From Acidobacteriota bacterium (GTDB lineage Bacteria > Acidobacteriota > Blastocatellia > RBC074), in NCBI GenBank assembly GCA_016196035.1, contig JACPYM010000117.1:142769-206768 (forward strand): 64,000 nucleotides of DNA, in the 5' to 3' direction. A program made the translations under genes and the position numbers. The notes under the pieces were generated by a model, which saw only the letters and a program-made list of their open reading frames with translations, had not been told where the DNA came from and ran no database searches. The first letter of the stretch is position 1, and each line of letters begins with the position of its first letter. Shown in pieces: positions 37,410 to 46,383 of the stretch.

Positions 37410-38213
37410 TTAGGGCGTCGGGTCTCGAGTCCAATCGAGTAACGATACTCCGATAAGGTACGGCGGTATAAAAGTTACCGCAGGCGGCAAGTGGACGAAT
37501 ATGCTGGTGACAGCCATCAACAGCGCAAGCCCGATAATGCCCATGCTCGCGCCTCTGCTCATCAGCGCGCTCTTCTGTGCGGCCACCGCAAACAGAATCG
37601 TACTCAAGTGGGCGCTGAACCTGTGAACCAGCCCCGCCGAAAAAAGGAATGCTGAAACGAATGCCCACCACACCGGCGCTGTTCCCACACGGGCTTCCTG
37701 TTCGTAGCGCAGCGTAGCCAGGAGCGGATAGGCCAGGAAGAGCAGCGTGAATACAACCGTCGAGATGATGCTGCTGGCGAATCCGAGCGAGGCGGGTACG
37801 GACTGACAAGCGTCGCGGAGCCGCGCGGCGAGAATCGCTAGGCCGCCAAAGCAGAGCAACGCGCCGCAGACGAGGGCAGCGTAGCGAAAGCGCTGATCCG
37901 TGAGGGTAGTCAACCACGCTTGCCCTTGTGGAGGAGCATCCATATTGAGGGCGAGTGAGGTGACCACCCAGTTGCCGATGAGGAGGGCTGCGGCTGCTCG
38001 CGGAGCGGTCACGCGGCTTGCCCGCGTGCCAGAGCCATTGTCTGATCCACGGGCGAGCATCCACGCGGCGACGCTAATCAAGCCTGCCTGTATTGCGCCT
38101 GCGAGCAAGTATGCTGGGAGTTTCCCCGGCTGATAGGCCGCGCCCAGGAACGGCAGCGGTATGATCCAAAGAAAGAGGTGGCTAACTCGTCGCACGAATG
38201 AGTGGGGCTTCAT
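37410..38213 (-). CDS. Polytopic membrane protein, unknown
   Basis: 267 residues from the ATG at 38213, which follows AAAGGA; the longer frame (to 38336) would overlap the upstream ABC gene. About seven hydrophobic segments (LFLWIIPLPFLGAAYQPG, YLLAGAIQAGLISVAAWML, AAALLIGNWVVTSLAL, ALVCGALLCFGGLAILAA, IISTVVFTLLFLAYPLLAT, GIIGLALLMAVTSIFVHLP). It follows the ABC ATPase by 76 bases on the same strand, so it may be its partner permease, but it does not resemble a standard ABC-2 permease. Unknown function. Confidence 0.65.
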   Translation of the reverse strand: MKPHSFVRRVSHLFLWIIPLPFLGAAYQPGKLPAYLLAGAIQAGLISVAAWMLARGSDNGSGTRASRVTAPRAAAALLIGNWVVTSLALNMDAPPQGQAWLTTLTDQRFRYAALVCGALLCFGGLAILAARLRDACQSVPASLGFASSIISTVVFTLLFLAYPLLATLRYEQEARVGTAPVWWAFVSAFLFSAGLVHRFSAHLSTILFAVAAQKSALMSRGASMGIIGLALLMAVTSIFVHLPPAVTFIPPYLIGVSLLDWTRDPTP

Positions 38214-38289
38214 TTCGGGTTCCTTTCTACTGTGGCGTTCGTTGAGGCGGCCAAACCAGCGGCGGGAGCGGAGCCAGCCCAGTAAACCG

Positions 38290-39216
38290 TCAGGCCGCCG
38301 CGCCCGCCTGTTCGTTGGCGCGCCCAACACTCTCAATAAAAATTTCGTTTAACGTCGGCGCGACCAATTCAAAGCGCGTCAATCGCGCATTCGCATTGAC
38401 CAAATCTTTGAGCAAAGCCTGTGGATCAGCGCCGTCGTGCAGCGCGACTTCCAAATGATGGCGTTGTGGTGTGACGGCTTTGACCAGCGGGTTGTCCGTC
38501 AGCAGGCCATCCAAATTCTCGCCATCCACAGCCAATGAACGCCAGCCGAAGCTGCGTTTGACCTCGCGCAAGGGGCCGCTCAGCACTTTGCGACCGCGAT
38601 TGATCAGGCAGATTTCGTCGCAAAGCTCTTCGGCCTGCTCCATCAGGTGGGTCGAGAAGATAATGGTTTTGTTGCGCTGTCTCATTTCCTGGACGATCTC
38701 TTTGAGCAGGTTCGCATTGATCGGATCGAGACCGGTGAAGGGTTCGTCGAGGATCACCAAGTCGGGATCGTGCAGGATGGTCGAGACGAATTGGACTTTT
38801 TGCTGCATGCCTTTTGACAACTCTTCCCAACGTTTGGCTTTCCATTCGCTCAGGCCCACGCGCTCCATCCATTCATCCACGCGGCGTTTGGCAGCGGCGT
38901 GTTTGAGGCCTTTCAATTCGGCGAAAAAGAGCAGTTGCTCGCCGATCTTCATCTTTTTGTACAGGCCGCGATCTTCGGGCAGGTAACCGACACGCTCTTG
39001 CAGCTTCTCGTTCATCGGTTCGCCGAAGAGGCGGATTTCGCCGCTGTCGGGGATGGTGATGTTGACGATCATGCGGATCGAAGTGGATTTGCCCGCGCCG
39101 TTCGGCCCCAACAGGCCGAAGATGCTGCCGGCGTGGACTTCCAGCGAAAGGTCTTGCACGGCAGTAAAATCGCCATAGCTTTTGCTGATGTGTTTAACAG
39201 AGATGGTGTTCGACAT
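38290..39216 (-). CDS. ABC transporter ATP-binding protein (NatA/ABC-2 type)
   Basis: 308 residues from the ATG at 39216. ISKSYGDFTAVQDLSLEVHAG, Walker A GLLGPNGAGKST, Q-loop GYLPEDRGLYKKM, signature ELSKGMQQKVQF, Walker B LVILDEPFTGLDP, H-loop STHL. The C-terminal 90 residues (GRKVLSGPLREVKR..., RFELVAPTLNEIFIESVG) match the NatA/YhaQ-type extension of ABC-2 export ATPases. No adjacent classical permease. The only membrane partner in reach is the polytopic protein downstream. Substrate unknown. Confidence 0.92.
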   Translation of the reverse strand: MSNTISVKHISKSYGDFTAVQDLSLEVHAGSIFGLLGPNGAGKSTSIRMIVNITIPDSGEIRLFGEPMNEKLQERVGYLPEDRGLYKKMKIGEQLLFFAELKGLKHAAAKRRVDEWMERVGLSEWKAKRWEELSKGMQQKVQFVSTILHDPDLVILDEPFTGLDPINANLLKEIVQEMRQRNKTIIFSTHLMEQAEELCDEICLINRGRKVLSGPLREVKRSFGWRSLAVDGENLDGLLTDNPLVKAVTPQRHHLEVALHDGADPQALLKDLVNANARLTRFELVAPTLNEIFIESVGRANEQAGAAA

Positions 39217-39882
39217 AAGCAGATGTAACGAATTGCCGTGGCTGCTCACACGTGATTGCCAGGTGTGCTGTGGCGGCGGGTGAAATCAGACAGGGCGAGT
39301 TTGGGAAACGCTGCGGCCAGCCTCTTTGACCAAAATGCATTTGGGCTAAATTTTGAAGGCACTGCGATTGATGTTTGCGGGATGCGCGTGACGCTGGCTT
39401 GTTCGGGCTTAGCGATACTGGCACGCACCGGCCAAACAAGCGGGCGTATCCTACTATTCAGGCGCAGGGGCGGCAAGCGCTTATTGGCGGAAGTGTACGA
39501 ACGGTGACGTCCGCTCAAATTGCGAACGGGCAGCTTCGCCAGGAAATGACTCGACGCTTTGGCGGCTCGTCGTTTATACTCCCCGCTCCCACAATGACCC
39601 GCAACAGCAGACCTGAACCGGCGGCGGGCGACCGAACCGGAAACTGCTCTTGCGGACCTTGATGCGACCTTGATACGACCCTGATACGAAAATGCTGTTT
39701 GGAACTTTCTGCCCCAAAGATTCCAACCCCCTCATTAGTCCCTTTTTCGAGCAACAGGCAGAAGCCACGTCGTCTGTGTGCAAGTACACCGGCATATATT
39801 GGCGAACAGCACGCGGCAGCGCTTTGTTTCTGCCTGCGACTAAATCCACGGTTCTCTCTTTGGGGAAAGGCAAAGAATAACG
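39217..39882. other. Long intergenic region, no gene found
   Basis: Between the divergent ABC ATPase and the exopolysaccharide operon. Only short shadow frames are present. A perfect-looking TATACT at 39575 may serve the operon (see next entry). No strong palindrome was seen. Confidence 0.6.
39551..39580 (+). promoter_or_regulatory. Possible promoter of the exopolysaccharide operon
   Basis: TCGACG (39551-39556) and TATACT (39575-39580) are spaced by 18 bases. The -10 is good and the -35 is poor (four of six). It would leave a leader of about 300 bases before the first gene. Confidence 0.3.
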
Positions 39883-41478
39883 ATGGCTAGTTTCCGAATC
39901 CGCACCCCTGCCGAATATCTGCTGATGTTGTGGCGCAGGCGGTATTACATCCTAGTGCCGTTGCTGATTGTCAGCGGCGCGTTGTGTTACGCGATCTATA
40001 AGCTGCCGAATGTTTATGAATCGTCTTCGTTCATCATCGTTGACCCGCCGAAGGTGTCATCCACTTACGTGCAACCGGTCAACACGCTGGACGCCACGGC
40101 GCGGTTGAGCGCGCTGCAAAAACTGGTCACCAGCCGCACGGAGTTACAACGGCTGATCGAACGTTTTGATTTGTATCCCGAGCAGCGCAAACAAAACATG
40201 CCGGTCGAGACGCTGGTCGAGCGTATGGTCAAGCAGGTTGATTTGAAGACGCAATCAGCGGCGGCGGGCGTTTATGCGTTCACCGTTTCCTTCCGCCATG
40301 CCGTGCCGGAAAAAGCGCGTGACGTAACGGCGGAACTCACCACGCGCATCATCAACGCTAATTCCGACAGCGAACTGCAAAAGGTTTATGCGACGGTGGA
40401 TCAGATCGAAGAGCGCGTCAAAGACGTGCGCGTGCAACTCGAAAAGATCGAGACCGAGCGCGCGCGTTACTTCGTGCAAAACCCCGACGCCAGCCCGAAT
40501 CAGGAACAAAGCCTGGTCGGCCAGTTGAACAGCCTGGGCACGGTGCGCCAATCCGAACAGACTTCGATTGACGCGCTGCGCAGCCAGATCAGTCTGAATG
40601 AACAACTGCTCGGCACGCTCAAAACGCAATCCGAGGTCGAACCCGAAACGCCCATCGCCACCGGCCAAACCGAAGGCCAATTGCGCACGCGCCGCGCCGA
40701 ACTCGAAGGCCGCTTGCGCAAGCTGCTGACCGAGTTCACCGAGAAAGCGCCCGAAGTGAAGGCCGTGCGCGCCGAGATCGAAAGCTTGAACGCCGAGTTC
40801 GACGACCTGAAAAAAACCGACGATCAAAGCAAACAAGTCAAACGCGCCGCCCGCGCCAACAATCCGCAGGTCGCGCAGCTTGAACTCCGGCTGGCCGCCG
40901 ACCGCCGCGATTTGAAATTGAAAGAAGACGAGCTTGGCCGCATCAATGCGCGCTACAGCGAATTGCAATCCCGTTTGAACAAGACGCCGCTGCTGGGCGT
41001 CGAGGCGTTGAAGATTGATCGCGATTACATGACTTTGCGCAAACGCTACGATGACTTGCTGGCGCAGCAGGACAACGCGCGCTTCAGCGCCAAGGTCATC
41101 AACGATTTCAGCGGCGAAACTTTCCGGCTGATTGATCCGGCCAGTTTGCCCGAACAACCCGTCTCGCCGCAGCGCCGCATTCTCTATCCGCTGGCACTGT
41201 TGCTGGGTTTGGCAATTGGACTGCTGGCAGCGGGCGTCTCGTTGGCGCGCGAACTGGTCACGATCCGCGATGCGCGCGATGTGCAGCATTACGCGGGCTT
41301 GCCGCTGCTGGTGGCGGTGCCAGAACTCGTCACCGAAAACGAACGCCGCCTGATGCCGCTGGTCACGGCGGCCAAAATCATTGGCGCAATGTTGTTGATC
41401 CTGGTCTCGTGGCCGGTGCTCTATCAACTCATCAAATTTTCACGCTTGCTGGATTTATTCACGCAATCGTCATACTGA
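39883..41478 (+). CDS. Wzz/GNVR-type polysaccharide chain-length protein
   Basis: 531 residues. N-terminal transmembrane helix (about 20-40, YYILVPLLIVSGALCYAIYKL), a large periplasmic coiled-coil region (about 60-420) of heptad-rich helices (QIEERVKDVRVQLEKIETERARYF; LKLKEDELGRINARYSELQSRLNK), and a GNVR-like closing motif before a second helix (about 435-460, YPLALLLGLAIGLLAAGVSLA). A third hydrophobic helix near the C-terminus (about 495-515, IIGAMLLILVSWPVLYQLI). It controls polymer length and spans the inner membrane together with the Wza-like exporter. The first gene of the operon. Confidence 0.9.
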   Translation: MASFRIRTPAEYLLMLWRRRYYILVPLLIVSGALCYAIYKLPNVYESSSFIIVDPPKVSSTYVQPVNTLDATARLSALQKLVTSRTELQRLIERFDLYPEQRKQNMPVETLVERMVKQVDLKTQSAAAGVYAFTVSFRHAVPEKARDVTAELTTRIINANSDSELQKVYATVDQIEERVKDVRVQLEKIETERARYFVQNPDASPNQEQSLVGQLNSLGTVRQSEQTSIDALRSQISLNEQLLGTLKTQSEVEPETPIATGQTEGQLRTRRAELEGRLRKLLTEFTEKAPEVKAVRAEIESLNAEFDDLKKTDDQSKQVKRAARANNPQVAQLELRLAADRRDLKLKEDELGRINARYSELQSRLNKTPLLGVEALKIDRDYMTLRKRYDDLLAQQDNARFSAKVINDFSGETFRLIDPASLPEQPVSPQRRILYPLALLLGLAIGLLAAGVSLARELVTIRDARDVQHYAGLPLLVAVPELVTENERRLMPLVTAAKIIGAMLLILVSWPVLYQLIKFSRLLDLFTQSSY

Positions 41479-41479
41479 A

Positions 41480-41556
41480 TCAGTAGTCAGTAGTCGGTAG
41501 TCAGTAGTTTGTTTCTCTACCGACTACCGACTACCGACTACCGATTACTGACTACT
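41480..41556. repeat. TCAGTAG-type inverted heptad repeat in the EPS operon
   Basis: TCAGTAGTCAGTAGTCGGTAG faces ACCGACTACCGACTACCGAC, forming a long hairpin between the Wzz-like gene and the ATPase gene, both on the same strand. It may attenuate or process the operon mRNA. Confidence 0.6.
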
Positions 41557-41571
41557 TTCCCTCACAACGTT

Positions 41572-42669
41572 ATGTACCTCCAGTTTTACGGCTTACAAGA
41601 CATTCCGTTCAGTCTGACGCCCGACCCGCGCTTCCTCTACTTTACGGCGAGCCACCGCGAAGTGATGGCGAATCTGCATTACGGCATTCAACACGGCAAA
41701 GGCTTGATCGTCGTGACCGGCGAAGTCGGCACGGGCAAAACGACGATGCTGCGCGCGATGCTCTCGCGGCTGGATCGCAGCGTGTTGACGGCGAACATCT
41801 TCAATCCGGGCCTGACGGTATCTGAGTTTTACGAACATCTGGCCGCCGATTTCGAGTTGGGCGCTTACACGTCGAAATCCGATTTGCTGATGAAGCTGGG
41901 CCGCATGCTGATGATGCGCCATTCGCGCGGGCTGCGCACGGTGGTGATTCTGGACGAAGCGCACGGGCTGAGCCGCGAGTTGCTGGAAGAGGTGCGCTTG
42001 CTGCTCAACTTTGAAACCTACACCGAAAAACAATTGCAGATCATCCTGGTCGGCCAGCCGGAATTGCGCGCGGCGCTCAATCGCCCTGAGTTGCGCCAGT
42101 TGAAACAACGCATCAGTTTGCGCTGCGAAATCAAACCGCTGAAGGCCGATGAAGTCTCGGCGTATATCCGCACGCGCTTGAAAGTCGCGGGCGCAACGCG
42201 GCTGGATTTATTTACGGCCAATGCCATCGCCTTAATTTATCGCGCCTCCGAAGGCATCCCGCGCCTGATAAACAACATCTGTGACAACGCTTTACTCAAT
42301 GGCTTTGCGACGAATGCTCGATTGATCTCCTCACAAATCATCGCCGAAGTCGCCGAATCCCTGGATTTATTACAACCGATGATCGAAGACGATCCGCGCG
42401 AGGTCTTGGCGGGTTCCTTGCCCGCCATGCCGATTATGCGCGAAGAGATCGAAGAAGGCTGGCTCGAAGAAGCCAAACCCCGCAACAACCGCCGACGCCG
42501 TGAACGCGGCGAGAAAGGTGAGAAGGGCGAGAGCGCCCAACTTTACGCAATCAATGGCAAGACTGAAGAACTGACGGAAGCCCCCTCGGTAGTAACAGCC
42601 GGCGCGGTGCGCGAAGAGCCTGGCAAGGCCCTCGCCGCCGCCCGCGATGAGAACGCCAAAGCAAGTTAA
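41572..42669 (+). CDS. ExeA/PEP-CTERM-locus type secretion ATPase
   Basis: 365 residues from the ATG at 41572. Start MYLQFYGLQDIPFSLTPDPRFLYFT and HREVMANLHYGI are typical of ExeA-type AAA ATPases. Walker A is GEVGTGKTTM, Walker B VVILDEAHGLS, sensor LVGQPELR, then QRISLRCEIKPL and GIPRLINNICDNALL. In exopolysaccharide clusters this family (often with exosortases) energises or regulates export. The C-terminal 75 residues are a low-complexity charged tail (NNRRRRERGEKGEKGESAQL). Upstream repeat sits directly before it. Confidence 0.9.
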   Translation: MYLQFYGLQDIPFSLTPDPRFLYFTASHREVMANLHYGIQHGKGLIVVTGEVGTGKTTMLRAMLSRLDRSVLTANIFNPGLTVSEFYEHLAADFELGAYTSKSDLLMKLGRMLMMRHSRGLRTVVILDEAHGLSRELLEEVRLLLNFETYTEKQLQIILVGQPELRAALNRPELRQLKQRISLRCEIKPLKADEVSAYIRTRLKVAGATRLDLFTANAIALIYRASEGIPRLINNICDNALLNGFATNARLISSQIIAEVAESLDLLQPMIEDDPREVLAGSLPAMPIMREEIEEGWLEEAKPRNNRRRRERGEKGEKGESAQLYAINGKTEELTEAPSVVTAGAVREEPGKALAAARDENAKAS

Positions 42670-42754
42670 AAGTAGTTCAAAACATAACGGTTGCCCCCAA
42701 ACAACCACGCTTTGAGTCTGGTGCCCCTGGCTTTGTGCGTTGGAACTTCAGAAT

Positions 42755-43948
42755 ATGGCACGAGTCTTTGACGCGCTCCGGCGCGAGCAGAAACGCAAGA
42801 AACGCGTCGGCGAACACGACCCACTCGCCCGCGCCATCCTGAGCGAACCGGAGAGCGAGCAGGAAGCAGAAGTTGGCGGCTTTGACCTCGACGCCCCCAT
42901 CGGCACACCCGCAGGCCCGCGTTCAAACGAGGGGATGCTGTTGCCGGGGATAGGGCGGGCGCAAGTCGAAACCGCTCCGTTATCGCAGACGGCGACGATT
43001 ACAACACCTGCGGCAGCCGCGCCCGTGAACACGTCCACACCTGTCACGGCACCTGTTACGCCCACCGTAACTGCCGCCAACACGGCTGCGCCACCGGTTG
43101 AACCCGCTGGGACACGTATTTCTTCCCAAGCCTTCCAGCCGCCGCAAACCAAAGAACCGCCGCGCGTTTCACCGGCGCAGGTGCGCCCCGCGCAAGTGCA
43201 TCCGCGTTTGATGATGTTGCATGAACCGCATGCGACAGGCTGTGAGCAATACCGCACCTTGCGCACGGAACTCTTTCATGCGGCGGAGCGCGAACTAACG
43301 CAAATCATCGTCGTCACCAGTTCCATCGCGGGCGAAGGCAAAACGGCAACGACGCTGAATCTGGCGCTGGCAATTGCGCAATCACCCAACCGCCGCGTGT
43401 TGGTAATTGACGGCGATTTGCGGCACCCCAGTGTCGCACCGTATCTCGACCTGAAACCTTTCGCGGGGTTCGCCGAGGTATTGCAGGATAAAGCGGACCT
43501 CTTTGACGCCATCTCGCGGCTCAGCGAGCACGATCTGTACCTGCTGCCCGTCAAACGCGAAACCAAAACGCCCACCGAATTGTTATCCAGCCCGCGCTTT
43601 CAAGCGGCGCTCGGCGAGTTGCGCCAATACTTCGATTTCATCCTGATTGATTCCCCTCCTGTCAAACCCTTCGCCGACGCGCGGCTGTTGGCCAATCACG
43701 CCGACGCCACGCTTTTCATCGTGCGCGCCGGCTTTGCGGCCTACGAAACGGTGGAAGAAGCCGTGCACGCGCTCGCCGATTTTCGCGTACTCGGGGTCGT
43801 GCTCAACGGCGCGACCGATGTGCCCGAACTGGGCAACTACGAAGACTATCAAGTTCAAACTGGCCGCAGCGAACCCACCAATTTACTCTGGTCAACGTTC
43901 GGCCCGCGTGTGCGCGAGAGCTGGCTCGGTCGTAGGTTGAAACTCTAG
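42755..43948 (+). CDS. CpsD/CapB-like BY-kinase or ATPase
   Basis: 397 residues from the ATG at 42755 (the frame extends to a TTG at 42740 without a ribosome site). Residues 1-150 are a Pro/Ala/Thr-rich linker, unusual for the family. The P-loop domain has EQYRTLRTELFHAAERE, Walker A SSIAGEGKTATTLNLA, A' VLVIDGDLRHPS and Walker B FDFILIDSPPV. Its partner is the Wzz-like protein. The C-terminus is short and lacks the tyrosine cluster used for autophosphorylation (only NYEDY), so a pure ATPase role is likely. Confidence 0.9.
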   Translation: MARVFDALRREQKRKKRVGEHDPLARAILSEPESEQEAEVGGFDLDAPIGTPAGPRSNEGMLLPGIGRAQVETAPLSQTATITTPAAAAPVNTSTPVTAPVTPTVTAANTAAPPVEPAGTRISSQAFQPPQTKEPPRVSPAQVRPAQVHPRLMMLHEPHATGCEQYRTLRTELFHAAERELTQIIVVTSSIAGEGKTATTLNLALAIAQSPNRRVLVIDGDLRHPSVAPYLDLKPFAGFAEVLQDKADLFDAISRLSEHDLYLLPVKRETKTPTELLSSPRFQAALGELRQYFDFILIDSPPVKPFADARLLANHADATLFIVRAGFAAYETVEEAVHALADFRVLGVVLNGATDVPELGNYEDYQVQTGRSEPTNLLWSTFGPRVRESWLGRRLKL

Positions 43949-44055
43949 CGGATTGCGGATTGCGGATTGCAGATTGCAGATTGGTTAATGCGGCTCAGCC
44001 TTTATTCAATCTACAACCAAAAAATCCGCAATCCGCAATCCGCAATCCGCAATCA
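43949..44055. repeat. Inverted GATTGCG arrays between cpsD-like and sugar-transferase genes
   Basis: GCGGATTGCGGATTGCGGATT (43949-43983) faces CCGCAATCCGCAATCCGCAA (44023-44055). The right array ends at AAATG, so it abuts the start codon of the next gene. This leaves no room for a normal Shine-Dalgarno. Confidence 0.75.
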
Positions 44056-44056
44056 A

Positions 44057-45481
44057 ATGTTTCGCAAAGGCATCTGGTTCAAAACAGTCTTGCTCGTGTT
44101 GGGCGAAGCGGGGATCATCCTCTCTGTCGTGCTGCTCAGCCTTTATCTGCGCTTTGCGGGCAGGCTCGACATCATCCTGTTTGAGCAACGCGGGCTGTTA
44201 AAGATCGTCTTTACCACGCTGATCTGCCAATTCATCTTTTACCTCTTCGACCTGTATGATGTGGCGGCGGTGCGCTCGAAACGCGAATTGCTGACCAGCC
44301 TGTTTCAGGCGGCGGGCATGACCATCGTCGTGCTCGGCCTGGTCTTCTTCCTGCGCCCGACGCTCTTGCTGGGCTATCTGCAAGTGGTCGAGGGCGGCGC
44401 GCAAGTCCGTTACGGCGATGGTTTACCGATCATGGCCATGCTGCTGGCGCTCTCGCTGATGATGTTCTGGCGCATGGGCATTCACTGGTTGATGCGGCAC
44501 CCGCGGCTGGGCGAACGCATTTTGATTGTCGGCACCGATACGCTCGCCAAAGATGTGGCGCGCGAAGCCATGTTGCGGCGCGACCTGGGCTACAAAGTCG
44601 TCGGCTTTATTTCCGAAGACCCAGCCCTGGTCGGCCAGAGCATTCTCAATCCCAAAGTGCTGGGCGTGACGACCGAGTTGGCCGAATTGGTCAAACGCGA
44701 AAAGATTGACCGCGTCGTCGTCGCCCTGCCCGACCGGCGCGGCCACATGCCGGTGGATCAGTTATTGAAACTGCGCCTGCAAGGGCACGCGGCCATCGAA
44801 GAAGGCACCGCGCTGTTTGAACGCCTGACCGGCAAGATCAGCATCGAGATGCTGCGGCCCAGTTGGCTGATTTTTTCGAGCAACGCCAAACGCGGGCGCT
44901 TTTGGCAGGCCGTGCGGCGCGGGTTCAATGTCACGCTGGCCTTGTTGGGAATGGTGCTGTCGTTCCCCATCGCGCTGCTCACGGCCCTGGCGATCAAGCT
45001 GGATTCGCGCGGCCCAATCTTTTACACACAAGAGCGCGTCGGCAAGAATGGCGACCCCTTCACGATCATCAAGTTCCGCTCCATGACCACCGATGCCGAA
45101 AAAGACGGCCCGCAATGGTCGGGCGCAGGCGATGCCCGCATCACCCGCGTGGGCCGCTTCATTCGCGCCACACGCATTGACGAACTGCCGCAATTCATCA
45201 ACGTGTTGCGCGGCGAGATGAGCTTCGTCGGGCCGCGCGCCGAACGCCAGTTTTTTGTGGATCAACTGAGCGAACAGATTCCCTTTTACCCGCAGCGCCA
45301 TCTGGTCGAACCCGGCCTGACGGGCTGGGCGCAGGTCAATTACGGCTACGGCTCATCGGTGGAAGACGCGCTGCAAAAGTTTCAATACGATCTTTACTAC
45401 ATCAAAAACGCCTCGCTGCTGTTCGATCTGTGGATCATGCTCAAATCGGTCAAGATCGTGCTGTTGGGGCGCGGGCAATAA
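44057..45481 (+). CDS. Undecaprenyl-phosphate sugar phosphotransferase (exopolysaccharide initiating)
   Basis: 474 residues from the ATG at 44057; the longer frame (to 43967) is translated repeat and rejected. Several transmembrane helices at the N-terminus (about 8-140), a nucleotide-binding-like middle (ERILIVGTDTLAKDVAREAM, about 155-190) and a C-terminal bacterial sugar transferase domain (about 285-474) with PIFYTQERVGKNGDPFTIIKFRSM, TRVGRFIRATRIDELPQFINVL, GEMSFVGPRAE and PGLTGWAQVNYGYG. It loads the first sugar-phosphate onto undecaprenyl phosphate at the inner membrane. A strong palindrome follows its stop. Confidence 0.93.
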   Translation: MFRKGIWFKTVLLVLGEAGIILSVVLLSLYLRFAGRLDIILFEQRGLLKIVFTTLICQFIFYLFDLYDVAAVRSKRELLTSLFQAAGMTIVVLGLVFFLRPTLLLGYLQVVEGGAQVRYGDGLPIMAMLLALSLMMFWRMGIHWLMRHPRLGERILIVGTDTLAKDVAREAMLRRDLGYKVVGFISEDPALVGQSILNPKVLGVTTELAELVKREKIDRVVVALPDRRGHMPVDQLLKLRLQGHAAIEEGTALFERLTGKISIEMLRPSWLIFSSNAKRGRFWQAVRRGFNVTLALLGMVLSFPIALLTALAIKLDSRGPIFYTQERVGKNGDPFTIIKFRSMTTDAEKDGPQWSGAGDARITRVGRFIRATRIDELPQFINVLRGEMSFVGPRAERQFFVDQLSEQIPFYPQRHLVEPGLTGWAQVNYGYGSSVEDALQKFQYDLYYIKNASLLFDLWIMLKSVKIVLLGRGQ

Positions 45482-45484
45482 CTT

Positions 45485-45580
45485 GGTACGGTACCGCGCG
45501 CGTGAGCAAGCGGGGCCGCAACTTAAACCCACTGAGCGCCGGCTGACGGTTCCGCTTGCTCACGCGCGCGGTACCGTACC
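45485..45580. repeat. 96-bp element with a perfect 29-bp stem upstream of the wza-like gene
   Basis: The arms 45485-45513 and 45552-45580 are perfect complements. They begin GGTACGGTACCGCGCGCGTG and share the hairpin core of the 179-bp elements, but the TAGATCGG ends are absent. It ends 5 bases before GGAGGT, the ribosome site of the next gene. Confidence 0.8.
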
Positions 45581-45593
45581 GGTCGGAGGTGCT

Positions 45594-46373
45594 ATGCAAT
45601 CATTCAAACTTCATTGCCTCACACATTTCATCCTCGCGGCGGTGCTGCTGCCCGGCATTGCGCCGCTGACCCGCGCGCAGGGACAAGACAAACCCAAAGC
45701 CCAGCCACAACAGACCGACCCGGCCACGCTGACCGAAGCGCAACGCCAAGCGTTGCGCCGTGAGAACCAGTCGGAAATTGACGCGGCGGTGCTGCCTTAC
45801 ATCAACAACTTTTTCGCCACCACGCGGCTTGGCCCCGAAGACATTATCAGTGTGGATGTTTTCGACAAACCGAACTATTCGCGCGCCAACATCACCATTC
45901 CGCCCGACGGCGTCATCAGCTACCCGCAGATCGGGCGCTTGCAGGTGGCGGGCCGCACCGTGCCCGACATCGAAAAAGAAGTGCGCGAAAAGCTGATGGA
46001 ATACATCATTGACCCGCAAGTCACCGTGCAACTGGTCGCCTCGCACAGCCAAAAAATCTTCGTCGTCGGTGATGTCAACACGCCCGGCATTTATGAAATG
46101 ACCCGCCGCATGACCGTCACCGAAGCGCTGTCCCGCGCCGGTTACCTGACCAAATATGGCGACAAAAAGAAGATTCACGTCTTGCGTATGCAACCGGATG
46201 GCAACACCGCCGCCATGCCGCTCAATATGAAAGAGGTCGAGCAAGGCAAACGCCAAGACATGTTTTTGGTGCCGGGCGACACCATCGTGGTGCCGGGCAA
46301 CATCTTCAAGACGATTGACCAGGTGTCGGGCGTGGTGATGATTGCGACGTGGATGCGGATTCTGGTGCGCTGA
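45594..46373 (+). CDS. Wza-like polysaccharide export outer-membrane protein
   Basis: 259 residues, starting at the ATG with GGAGGT upstream. Signal-like N-terminus (about 8-30, LTHFILAAVLLPGIAPLTRAQ). The poly_export domain (about 75-155) has LGPEDIISVDVFDKPNYSRA, GVISYPQIGRLQVAGRTVPDIEKEV, DPQVTVQLV. An SLBB domain follows (HSQKIFVVGDVNTPGIYEM, MTVTEALSRAGYLT). The C-terminal hydrophobic end is short (VVMIATWMRILVR). No lipobox cysteine near the cleavage site was seen, in contrast to E. coli Wza. Fifth gene of the operon. Confidence 0.93.
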   Translation: MQSFKLHCLTHFILAAVLLPGIAPLTRAQGQDKPKAQPQQTDPATLTEAQRQALRRENQSEIDAAVLPYINNFFATTRLGPEDIISVDVFDKPNYSRANITIPPDGVISYPQIGRLQVAGRTVPDIEKEVREKLMEYIIDPQVTVQLVASHSQKIFVVGDVNTPGIYEMTRRMTVTEALSRAGYLTKYGDKKKIHVLRMQPDGNTAAMPLNMKEVEQGKRQDMFLVPGDTIVVPGNIFKTIDQVSGVVMIATWMRILVR

Positions 46374-46383
46374 GGCGGCAACG

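Noticed and set aside
37150..38064. 304-residue minus-strand frame overlapping two small membrane genes
   Set aside because: Arg/Pro/Ser-rich with no membrane segments; it overlaps genes with good ribosome sites.
42740..42754. TTG start for the CpsD-like protein
   Set aside because: No ribosome site; the ATG at 42755 gives the usual MARVFDALRR start.
43967..44056. N-terminal extension of the sugar transferase
   Set aside because: It is translated from GATTGCG repeats; the ATG at 44057 starts the family's usual N-terminus.
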